From positions 1 through 5,601 of the forward strand of contig CANJNU010000076.1 of NCBI GenBank assembly GCA_947475645.1: a DNA stretch of 5,601 nt, read 5' to 3'. Source of the stretch: Bacteriovoracaceae bacterium (lineage in GTDB: Bacteria > Bdellovibrionota > UBA1018). Below the pieces are notes generated by a model. It searched no databases, was not told the origin of the DNA, and saw only the letters and a list, made by a program, of their open reading frames with translations. Shown in pieces: positions 1 through 4,929 of this stretch; position 1 is the stretch's first letter, and every line of letters starts with the position of its first letter. Both the position numbers and the translations under genes were made by a program.

Positions 1-1
1 C

Positions 2-103
2 AAAACCGCGCGTAAAATCCGTAAAGCCCGTAAGGGTAAAGTTCGTAAGCGCGATCAGCAAAATAAAGGAACGACCCCTAAATTTCCTATCCACATCGAT
101 TGA
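2..103 (+). CDS. C-terminal tail of an unidentified basic protein (partial)
   Basis: The frame beginning at base 2 is open from the window edge to a TGA at 101-103, giving 33 residues of a protein whose start lies outside the window. The tail is extremely basic: of the first 17 visible residues 11 are Lys or Arg (it contains KARKGKVRKR), followed by a polar ending in HID. Such tails are common on RNA- or DNA-binding proteins such as helicases and ribosome-associated factors, but no domain is visible and I do not assign a function. The codons (CGT, AAA, GGT, GTT) look like a well-expressed gene. The next frame is also open, to a TGA at 117-119 that would overlap the metK ATG as ATGA, but it needs rarer codons (AGG, CGA, ATA, CTA). 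I prefer the basic frame without being certain. Confidence 0.5.
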   Translation, partial: KTARKIRKARKGKVRKRDQQNKGTTPKFPIHID

Positions 104-115
104 GATCTCTTCCTT

Positions 116-1282
116 ATGAAAAGAAATTACCTTTTTACCTCTGAGTCCGTCACTGAAGGTCATCCCGATAAGATCGCTGATCAGATTTCGGACGCTGTCC
201 TAGATGCATTACTCACTCAAGATCCAAAATCTCGAGTGGCTTGTGAAACTCTAGTGACCACTGGATTAGTGGTAGTGGCTGGGGAAGTGACCACGAACGC
301 GCGAGTTGATTATACTGATATCGCGCGTCAGACAATTCAGAAGATCGGCTATGATTCTTCTGAAAAGGGTTTTGATTACAAAACCTGTGGTGTGATCGTG
401 ACCTTAGACCGTCAGTCTCCCGATATTTCTCAAGGGGTGACTGCTGGTCAAGGAATGCACAATCAGAAGGAACAAGGTGCGGGCGACCAAGGGATTATGT
501 TCGGATACGCAGTGAATGAATCCGAACAGTTCATGCCATTGTCGATCGATTTGTCGCATAAGCTGGCGCATCGCCTGTCAGTGGTGCGCAAGGACGGAAC
601 ATTAGGTTGGTTGCGTCCAGATGGAAAAACGCAGGTTACCATCGAGTATGAAGATGGAATGCCGAAGCGTGTAGATGCAGTCGTTGTGAGTACGCAGCAC
701 GACGAAGAAGTGACTCACAAGCAGATTCAAGAGGCGGTCATTGAGGAAGTCATTAAGAAAACGATTCCTGAGCAATGGCTGGATGGAAAAACAAAATTTT
801 ACATCAATCCAACGGGACGTTTTGTTGTGGGTGGGCCGATGGGAGATTGCGGACTGACTGGACGCAAGATCATTGTCGATACCTACGGTGGCCATGGAGC
901 CCACGGCGGCGGAGCATTTTCGGGGAAAGATCCCTCGAAAGTGGATCGCTCGGCTTGTTACATGGGACGTTATATTGCTAAGAATATTGTTGCTGCAGGC
1001 ATGGCCGATCGTTGCTTGGTTCAGCTCGCTTACGCCATTGGTGTTGCCGAGCCTGTAAGCGTGATGGTGAATGCGTTCGGAACTGAAAAGATTGAGATTC
1101 AGAAGATTGAAACAGCGGTAAGAGAAGTTTTTCACACTCGTCCAGCGGGTATTATCGAATCGCTCAACCTCCTTCGTCCGATTTATTTCAAGACGGCGGC
1201 TTACGGTCACTTTGGTCGCGCAGAGCCTGAGTTTTCTTGGGAAAAGATCGATCAAGTTCAAGCGCTTCGCGCATTTAAATAA
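116..1282 (+). CDS. metK: S-adenosylmethionine synthase (methionine adenosyltransferase)
   Basis: This cytoplasmic enzyme makes S-adenosylmethionine, phosphate and pyrophosphate from methionine, ATP and water, supplying methyl groups to the cell. The 388 residues match the usual family length (about 380-400). Signature motifs are all in place: [13 protein letters not shown] at 7-19 with the catalytic His16, the ATP/methionine loop motif QSPDISQGV at 100-108, GAGDQG at 121-126, and the phosphate-binding GGGAFSGKD at 264-272. The start at 116 gives the canonical short N-terminus before FTSES, so it is secure even though no strong Shine-Dalgarno is visible (only a weak GAG-type purine run about 10 bases upstream). 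The gap to the preceding stop is 12 bases, so metK may be read with the upstream gene. I see no SAM riboswitch or promoter in the visible upstream bases. No motif residue is missing. Confidence 0.98.
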   Translation: MKRNYLFTSESVTEGHPDKIADQISDAVLDALLTQDPKSRVACETLVTTGLVVVAGEVTTNARVDYTDIARQTIQKIGYDSSEKGFDYKTCGVIVTLDRQSPDISQGVTAGQGMHNQKEQGAGDQGIMFGYAVNESEQFMPLSIDLSHKLAHRLSVVRKDGTLGWLRPDGKTQVTIEYEDGMPKRVDAVVVSTQHDEEVTHKQIQEAVIEEVIKKTIPEQWLDGKTKFYINPTGRFVVGGPMGDCGLTGRKIIVDTYGGHGAHGGGAFSGKDPSKVDRSACYMGRYIAKNIVAAGMADRCLVQLAYAIGVAEPVSVMVNAFGTEKIEIQKIETAVREVFHTRPAGIIESLNLLRPIYFKTAAYGHFGRAEPEFSWEKIDQVQALRAFK

Positions 1283-1306
1283 AACTTTCGAACGATCGGA
1301 TAAAGA

Positions 1307-1528
1307 GTGCATTGGGTTTTTTTACTCGCACGGGTTTACCCTTATTGGGCTATTCCATTGATCTTGGGTTTTCTTCAGTTTGGGCTTTTCTTTCATCGTA
1401 GAAAAGCGCTTCCACGATACCTCTGCGGCTTTATGGTTTTACTTCTACTTGCGGGAACCCTTTACTGGTTTTTTGAGCGGGGAGACTTGAACTCGGACCA
1501 ATGGGTACGCGAATGGTTAGCGGATTAA
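1307..1528 (+). CDS. Small two-helix membrane protein, unknown function
   Basis: A 73-residue protein starting with GTG 24 bases after metK. Two hydrophobic segments are evident, about residues 11-29 and 38-56, joined by a short basic loop (HRRKALPR) and followed by a mostly acidic tail ending REWLAD. By the positive-inside rule the loop should face the cytoplasm and both ends the periplasm. No other in-frame start would keep both helices: the first in-frame ATG is at 1433, inside the second helix. The ribosome-binding site is weak (a GGATAAAG run just before the GTG). I do not recognise the family. The coding call rests on the coherent amphipathic layout, the tight spacing behind metK and the precise tail-to-tail junction with the next gene. 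It is probably co-transcribed with metK, but nothing links it to methionine metabolism. Confidence 0.65.
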   Translation: MHWVFLLARVYPYWAIPLILGFLQFGLFFHRRKALPRYLCGFMVLLLLAGTLYWFFERGDLNSDQWVREWLAD

Positions 1529-2430
1529 CGAGCGTCGCTCGATCCCAGTTGCTTGAGATAATTTAAGCAAGCCTCGTCTAGTTGCGGAAGAATTCCGGCT
1601 GCGCGGCTGAGCGCTGCTGAGGTGTCGGCCGCATGATACATGAGGCAGTTTGGATTCATGCAGTGGGCGGGATGAAGTATGTCCTCGCTGGATCGAACGA
1701 GGGCAGATGCTTCGGGTGATACTTTACCTTGTGCATCGGGCAATCCAACCAGGCCCAGCAGATGACCGAACTCGTGTTCAGTTACAGTAACCTCAGAGAT
1801 CCAAACGGGCGTTTGTGATTGTGTATCTTTTACGGTCGCACTTCTTAGACTGTTCTCAAATACGGCAATCGAAAGATTGCCAAAGGCCTGTCCTAATATT
1901 TTCTGCGTCTCAGTGTCGTCGCTTGAGTGCTGATCAAGGAAGAGAAGATGAACGGTAAGTTCATCTTTCTGCGGCTTATATCTCCGAAATTGATTTTCTA
2001 AGTTTTTAAGATCTTGAACGGTGTAGCCCCTCGCTGTGCCCGGTGGAAGCTCCGTGCCCATCATCCAACGAATGCCTCTGGGTTTATTGAGAGAGCTGTT
2101 GAGAAAAGTCTGTAGCCGATTCAGAGCTTCTTGGGTGGGCGCAAAGCCCGGAACCGAACTGACTTCAACGACGAGGCTTTTAAAGGCAACGTTCGATACG
2201 AGATCGTGCGCTGAGGCGCCGGCACCCAGGTTCGTTTGATAGGCTTCGATTGCGGCGACTTTTTGGTCGATCCAGTTGTTCTCGAATGGAGCGCAACCCC
2301 CGAGTGCAACGACCCAGGCAAATGCGAGTGTCAATAACTTGGACAGTTGCCTAACCCCTTGCCGAGAAACGGAGGCGCCGAGGAGTGGCTGGCGTGAACG
2401 ATTTTTTCTGTAAAAATTGAATAATTCCAA
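1525..2430 (-). CDS. Exported lipoprotein with metzincin-like zinc metallopeptidase motif
   Basis: The 301-residue product has a hydrophobic segment at about 32-45 ending in the lipobox LGGC (Cys46), so it should be cleaved by signal peptidase II and lipid-anchored. The residues after Cys46 (APFE) have no Asp at +2, which fits the outer membrane if enterobacterial sorting rules hold. The peptidase signature is HEFGHLLG at 219-226, with His219 and His223 as zinc ligands and Glu220 as catalytic base. The usual third ligand position (residue 229) is Gly. A second motif, HC-MNPN-C-L-M-Y at 256-265, matches the HC-x4-C-x-M of archaemetzincins and could supply His256 as third ligand and Met264 as Met-turn. 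The start is TTG at 2428-2430, preceded by AGGGAG four bases away and by an in-frame stop just upstream. The 31-residue stretch before the hydrophobic core is unusually long; a CTG at 2346 would give the compact signal peptide MSKLLTLAFAWVVALGGC. Substrate unknown; the coding call is firm, the peptidase activity inferred. Confidence 0.85.
   Translation of the reverse strand: MELFNFYRKNRSRQPLLGASVSRQGVRQLSKLLTLAFAWVVALGGCAPFENNWIDQKVAAIEAYQTNLGAGASAHDLVSNVAFKSLVVEVSSVPGFAPTQEALNRLQTFLNSSLNKPRGIRWMMGTELPPGTARGYTVQDLKNLENQFRRYKPQKDELTVHLLFLDQHSSDDTETQKILGQAFGNLSIAVFENSLRSATVKDTQSQTPVWISEVTVTEHEFGHLLGLVGLPDAQGKVSPEASALVRSSEDILHPAHCMNPNCLMYHAADTSAALSRAAGILPQLDEACLNYLKQLGSSDAR
1529..1541. repeat. 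Short perfect palindrome at the convergent gene junction
   Basis: CGAGCG-T-CGCTCG, six-base arms around one base, lies directly beside the shared stop codons, within the last codons of the lipoprotein gene. It could fold as a small hairpin in either transcript, but there is no T-run after it, so I do not call it an intrinsic terminator. Confidence 0.35.
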
Positions 2431-2434
2431 GTGT

Positions 2435-2440
2435 CTCCCT
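2435..2440 (-). promoter_or_regulatory. Ribosome-binding site of the lipoprotein gene
   Basis: On the minus strand AGGGAG stands four bases before a TTG. This supports TTG at 2430 as the start rather than a codon further inside the gene, because no ATG or GTG lies in frame near the N-terminus and a TAG stop sits in frame a few codons upstream. Confidence 0.6.
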
Positions 2441-2452
2441 CGATTTGGCTAG

Positions 2453-2468
2453 TCGCCCCTGGGGGCGA
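2453..2468. repeat. GC-rich palindrome in the lipoprotein leader
   Basis: TCGCCCC-TG-GGGGCGA is a perfect inverted repeat with seven-base arms and a two-base centre. It lies between the candidate sigma-54 promoter and the lipoprotein ribosome-binding site, about 12 bases from the latter. It could be an RNA hairpin limiting translation or stabilising the leader, or a dimeric protein operator. There is no T-run, so it is not a terminator. Confidence 0.5.
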
Positions 2469-2504
2469 GAAACGGGCATTCTCCAGAACTTACTGAAGGT
2501 GAAT

Positions 2505-2520
2505 TGCAAGGGGTCGGCCA
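2505..2520 (-). promoter_or_regulatory. Candidate sigma-54 (-24/-12) promoter for the lipoprotein gene
   Basis: Read on the minus strand the site is TGGCCGACCCCTTGCA. Against the RpoN consensus TGGCACG-N4-TTGCW it keeps TGGC and TTGCA with exactly ten bases between the essential GG and GC, and misses three inner positions of the -24 box (9 of 12 conserved positions match). Transcription would start near 2494, giving a leader of about 63 bases before the TTG start. The divergent neighbour is a sigma-54 activator, which makes the match more credible than it would be alone. Confidence 0.55.
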
Positions 2521-2559
2521 AGGCTTGCCGTCATTTTTTTAAACATTTCGGAAAATTTT

Positions 2560-2588
2560 TTGACAGCCCGGCATTTCTTGCTTAGCCT
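2560..2588 (+). promoter_or_regulatory. Candidate sigma-70 promoter for the activator gene
   Basis: A perfect -35 hexamer TTGACA (2560-2565) is followed after 17 bases by a weak -10, TAGCCT (2583-2588, 3 of 6). Upstream are T- and A-runs (2534-2559) that could act as an UP element. Transcription would start near 2595 and leave an untranslated leader of nearly 190 bases before the activator gene. Confidence 0.4.
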
Positions 2589-2658
2589 CTTAAGTGTGAG
2601 AAGCAGTTCGATAAAATTTAGATTTACCGTTTGTGTCTTTTAGCTGTTTAGAACGTTT

Positions 2659-2671
2659 CAATGGATTGATA
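2659..2671 (-). promoter_or_regulatory. Candidate IHF binding site
   Basis: On the minus strand TATCAATCCATTG matches the E. coli IHF core consensus WATCAANNNNTTR at every defined position. It lies between the leftward sigma-54 promoter candidate and the ACTCAA repeats, where a DNA bend would bring an upstream-bound activator to the polymerase. Whether this organism's IHF has the same specificity is assumed. Confidence 0.5.
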
Positions 2672-2706
2672 ACTGAGCCCTGCCGCGGACGAAAGAAAGT
2701 TGCCGG

Positions 2707-2754
2707 ACTCAAAACAAGTTAAACATTAACTCAAAATTACGATCCTAAACTCAA
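2707..2754. repeat. Three direct ACTCAA repeats, about two helical turns apart
   Basis: ACTCAAAA at 2707-2714, ACTCAAAA at 2729-2736 and ACTCAA at 2749-2754 start 22 and 20 bases apart, so all face nearly the same side of the helix. They lie 187-234 bases upstream of the sigma-54 promoter candidate and just before the activator gene, so they could be activator sites serving the lipoprotein gene, the activator's own gene, or both. Confidence 0.45.
2717..2731. repeat. Inverted repeat AGTTAA-ACA-TTAACT
   Basis: A perfect inverted repeat with six-base arms and a three-base centre sits between the first two ACTCAA copies and overlaps the second. This symmetry suits a dimeric helix-turn-helix protein of the Fis type, as found at the C-terminus of the adjacent activator. 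Being A/T-rich, it would be a weak RNA hairpin, so a DNA operator is the likelier reading. Confidence 0.45.
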
Positions 2755-2769
2755 GGACGGGTTTAACAC

Positions 2770-2776
2770 GGAGGAG
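2770..2776 (+). promoter_or_regulatory. Ribosome-binding site of the activator gene
   Basis: GGAGGAG lies five bases before ATG 2782 and only two bases before the in-frame TTG at 2779. The spacing decides for the ATG. The last bases of this site also form one arm of the palindrome that covers the start codon. Confidence 0.8.
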
Positions 2777-2787
2777 CATTGATGCTC
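2774..2787 (+). repeat. Palindrome over the activator start codon
   Basis: GAGCAT-TG-ATGCTC is a perfect inverted repeat joining the end of the Shine-Dalgarno to the ATG and second codon. As RNA it would fold as five pairs with a four-base loop and could partly hide the start codon; as DNA it could be a small operator. Confidence 0.4.
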
Positions 2788-3972
2788 ACATTTAGGTCGC
2801 CGCTGGTGGGTGAGTCTCTCGCAATTCAGGCTATTTTAAGAACTGTCGAGAAAGTGTCGCAAACAGATAGTACGGTGTTGATCACCGGAGAAAGCGGAAC
2901 AGGTAAAGAGCTGATTGCCCGCGCGATTCACGAGGGGTCCCCTCGTGCTTCTAAGCCAATGGTGATCATTAACTGTGGAGCAATTCCTGCTGAGTTGCTC
3001 GAAGCCGAGTTATTTGGCCATATGAAGGGCGCCTTCACAGGTGCAATACAAACTCGCCTGGGTCGCTTTGAGATGGCGAATGGCGGAACCTTGTTTCTAG
3101 ATGAAGTGGGCGATATGCCCCTTCATTTGCAAGTGAAGCTGCTTCGTGTACTTCAAACTCGCCAATTCGAGCCTGTGGGTTCTTCTAAGACGATTGAAGC
3201 CGACGTTCGTATTATCGCAGCAACGAATCGGGATTTAGAAGAAGCAGTTCAGAAAAAAGAGTTTCGGGAAGACCTCTATTATCGCCTGAACGTAATCCCT
3301 TGCCGGATTCCGTCTTTGCGTGAGCGGAAGAGTGATATTCCGATGCTGGTGAATCACTTCGTGCAGCAGTTCAATCAGTTGAGCGGGCACACGGTGGAAG
3401 CGCCTGCTGGCGAGATACTCGAAGCTTTGATGTCTTACGATTGGCCCGGCAATGTGCGTGAGCTAGAGAACCTTATGGAACGACTTGTGATCTTGAAGGG
3501 TCAGGGCACAGTCGATCTAGGTGATTTGCCTCATCGGATTTTTCAGCGGTTTGCAGAAGGTCGTCCGGCAGGTGCTGGGGCACTCAGTGAGTGGGAATTC
3601 CCACGTATGGTGCTTCCTCAAGCCGGCCTTGACTTAAAGGCGATCGTCGATGCATTTGAGAATCATTTGGTGGATCAAGCTCTGGCTCGCACCAACGGAA
3701 ATAAAAATCGCGCAAGCGAGCTCTTGCAAATGAATCGTACCACCTTAGTTGAGAAGCTCCGCAAACGCGGAATGATCATTCCTGTGGGCAAGAAGCAAAA
3801 CCAGTTGGACGCGCAGATCCATGCGGGAGCCATGGTGGGCGAGATGGCTCAGTCCATCAATCCTTCCTTAACTTCTACTAACGATTTGAATGCAGACGCT
3901 GTAAGCGACTTGGTCGACGGTAAAGAGAATGTCGAGCCTGCGAACAACGGAATTAATCGCATTAATAACTGA
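2782..3972 (+). CDS. Sigma-54-dependent transcriptional activator lacking a sensor domain
   Basis: This 396-residue bacterial enhancer-binding protein uses ATP hydrolysis to let RpoN-RNA polymerase open promoters. Numbered from the ATG at 2782, the AAA+ domain begins almost at once: Walker A GESGTGKE (36-43), sigma-54-contacting GAFTGA loop (83-88), Walker B TLFLDE (103-108), AATN (147-150), arginine-finger region [10 protein letters not shown] (161-170) and sensor [10 protein letters not shown] (222-229). A Fis-type helix-turn-helix follows at about 305-331 ([20 protein letters not shown]). The end resembles the FleQ/NtrC-type [10 protein letters not shown]. There is no receiver, GAF, PAS or FHA domain before AAA+, so it is built like PspF and is probably controlled by an interacting protein, by expression level, or not at all. 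About 65 polar residues (from about 332) extend beyond the helix-turn-helix, which most relatives lack. The ATG is preferred to the TTG three bases upstream on Shine-Dalgarno spacing. The divergent lipoprotein gene with its sigma-54 promoter candidate is the obvious target. Confidence 0.95.
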   Translation: MLTFRSPLVGESLAIQAILRTVEKVSQTDSTVLITGESGTGKELIARAIHEGSPRASKPMVIINCGAIPAELLEAELFGHMKGAFTGAIQTRLGRFEMANGGTLFLDEVGDMPLHLQVKLLRVLQTRQFEPVGSSKTIEADVRIIAATNRDLEEAVQKKEFREDLYYRLNVIPCRIPSLRERKSDIPMLVNHFVQQFNQLSGHTVEAPAGEILEALMSYDWPGNVRELENLMERLVILKGQGTVDLGDLPHRIFQRFAEGRPAGAGALSEWEFPRMVLPQAGLDLKAIVDAFENHLVDQALARTNGNKNRASELLQMNRTTLVEKLRKRGMIIPVGKKQNQLDAQIHAGAMVGEMAQSINPSLTSTNDLNADAVSDLVDGKENVEPANNGINRINN

Positions 3973-3984
3973 TCAACAGATCAG
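3969..3984. repeat. Small inverted repeat at the activator stop codon
   Basis: CTGATC-AACA-GATCAG has perfect six-base arms and a four-base loop and includes the TGA stop at 3970-3972. There is no T-run after it. It may be a minor 3'-end hairpin in front of the real terminator at 4013-4050. Confidence 0.35.
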
Positions 3985-4012
3985 GTGTAGTAGTTCTGGT
4001 CGAAAATGAAAT

Positions 4013-4050
4013 AAAAGGCCCACTTTCCAAAATTGGAGAGTGGGCCTTTT
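4013..4050. terminator. Bidirectional intrinsic terminator
   Basis: A 16-base stem (AAAAGGCCCACTTTCC, 4013-4028, with 4035-4050) closes a six-base loop; the only imperfection is one G-T pair. The outer arms are A-run and T-run on both strands, so it reads as a rho-independent terminator in each direction. It lies between the stops of the activator gene (rightward) and the mlaD-like gene (leftward) and should end both transcripts. Confidence 0.92.
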
Positions 4051-4077
4051 GTTATTCGTAGCAAACGTGCAACGTGG

Positions 4078-4917
4078 CTATTTTTTGAGTGGGCTCTTTT
4101 CGACCTTCTTGAGCTCCTCAGCCTCTGACTCTTCTGATTTTTTGATGGTCTGCCTGACTAAATTTCTCATTACGCGGTTACGATTGGCACCGCCCGTAAG
4201 TGCCCTTACGTCGTCGTAGAGCCCGGGGTCATTCACCAAGGCGCCCAGGGTGCCCTGACCCGAGTTCACCTTTTCGAGAATGGCGTTCAGATTCTTCGAT
4301 GCCGCCTTAAGATGAAGGTCGGTAAGCTCGGTGTTCAGCTTCTCGGATGCCGCGCTTAGGTGTTTGGAGGCGAGGGCGAGATTCTCAAATACTGCCTCGC
4401 TTCGTCCCCTGGCTTCGAATCCTTTAAGAATTCGATCAACCGAGCCTGCGATACCCTGCAGGCTTACGAGAAGCTGATCACTTTTAGTTAAAAACTGAGT
4501 AATACCCGAGGAGGGGCGGTAGGGAAGCTCGCTTCCTTCAGGTAGGGCCGCCTTATCTTCGCTTCCGCGGGTAATGCTCACAAATTTATCACCCAGCATT
4601 CCCTGAGTAAGAATCTCGATTGCCGAATCAGTTTTTACCCAAGCCGACTGATTTCGATTCACTTCGAGTGTGAGCTTTACATCTTTTCGTTCTGGATCGA
4701 AGTCGATCGTGCTGACCGAACCGACCTGAACGCCGCCTACCACAACCTTTGCCCCGGGAATAAGCCCCTCTACGTTGGCTAAATGAACGTGATAATGATT
4801 CTTACTAGAAAATAGCGAGTTGCTTCCGCCAAGGAGTAGAACCGAGAGCGAGATTAACCCCAATCCCAGGGTTACAAATAAACCGACTTTAATTTCTGTA
4901 TCGAGGCCTTTTCTCAT
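4078..4917 (-). CDS. mlaD: MCE-domain lipid-transport protein, MlaD-like
   Basis: The product is 279 residues: a short basic N-terminus, one membrane anchor at about 11-31, and a periplasmic MCE domain at about 41-118 with the family pattern GLIPGAKVVVGGVQVGSV (51-68) and QGMLGDKFVSI (105-115). A helical, probably coiled-coil C-terminal part follows with the GTLGALVNDPGLYDDV motif (222-237) common in these proteins, then a highly charged tail ending SPLKK. MCE proteins form a hexameric ring that passes phospholipids between an inner-membrane ABC transporter and the periplasm; this function is inherited from the family. The ATG at 4917 is chosen over an upstream in-frame ATG at 5007 because it gives the normal MlaD N-terminus (MRKGLDTEIKVGLF), avoids an 80-base overlap with the ATPase gene and has an AAAGGA ribosome-binding site. 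It ends at TAG 4078, 27 bases from the terminator. No mlaC or mlaB follows. Confidence 0.92.
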   Translation of the reverse strand: MRKGLDTEIKVGLFVTLGLGLISLSVLLLGGSNSLFSSKNHYHVHLANVEGLIPGAKVVVGGVQVGSVSTIDFDPERKDVKLTLEVNRNQSAWVKTDSAIEILTQGMLGDKFVSITRGSEDKAALPEGSELPYRPSSGITQFLTKSDQLLVSLQGIAGSVDRILKGFEARGRSEAVFENLALASKHLSAASEKLNTELTDLHLKAASKNLNAILEKVNSGQGTLGALVNDPGLYDDVRALTGGANRNRVMRNLVRQTIKKSEESEAEELKKVEKSPLKK

Positions 4918-4923
4918 AAGTTT

Positions 4924-4929
4924 TCCTTT
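4924..4929 (-). promoter_or_regulatory. Ribosome-binding site of the mlaD-like gene, overlapping the mlaF stop
   Basis: On the minus strand TAAAGGA combines the TAA stop of the ATPase gene with an AAAGGA Shine-Dalgarno, six bases before the ATG at 4917. The arrangement suggests that ribosomes finishing the ATPase can start the next gene, coupling the two products. Confidence 0.7.

Larger units (their letters stand above)
2431..2781. other. Divergent intergenic regulatory region
   Basis: This 351-base gap separates the starts of the lipoprotein gene (leftward) and the sigma-54 activator gene (rightward). I see no convincing gene in it. From left to right it holds the lipoprotein ribosome-binding site, a GC-rich palindrome, a leftward sigma-54 promoter candidate, an A/T-rich tract with a rightward sigma-70-like promoter, a perfect IHF consensus match, three spaced ACTCAA repeats enclosing an inverted repeat, and the activator's ribosome-binding site. 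These are listed separately. Confidence 0.8.

Noticed and set aside
104..115. SAM riboswitch controlling metK
   Set aside because: Only 12 bases separate the preceding stop from metK, and the visible upstream sequence is better explained as coding; no aptamer-like pairing is visible.
775..1058. Two short plus-strand open frames inside metK
   Set aside because: They lie in other frames of a certain gene, have no ribosome-binding context of note and encode Trp- and Arg-rich sequence typical of out-of-frame reading.
602..1312. A 236-codon open frame on the minus strand across metK
   Set aside because: It is fully antisense to metK, whose motifs are intact; the product shows no domain or coherent composition, and long shadow frames are expected opposite conserved genes.
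2036..2321. Short open frames on both strands inside the lipoprotein gene
   Set aside because: Both are contained in the lipoprotein coding region in other frames and show no protein features.
2515..2540. Possible rho-independent terminator: imperfect CGG...CCG hairpin followed by a T-run
   Set aside because: The stem is short with a bulge, the T-run starts several bases late, and no rightward gene precedes it. The T-run is better explained as the A/T-rich tract before the TTGACA promoter.
2570..2581. A second sigma-54-like site on the plus strand (GGC ... TTGC)
   Set aside because: The GG to GC gap is eight bases rather than the required ten, which abolishes RpoN recognition.
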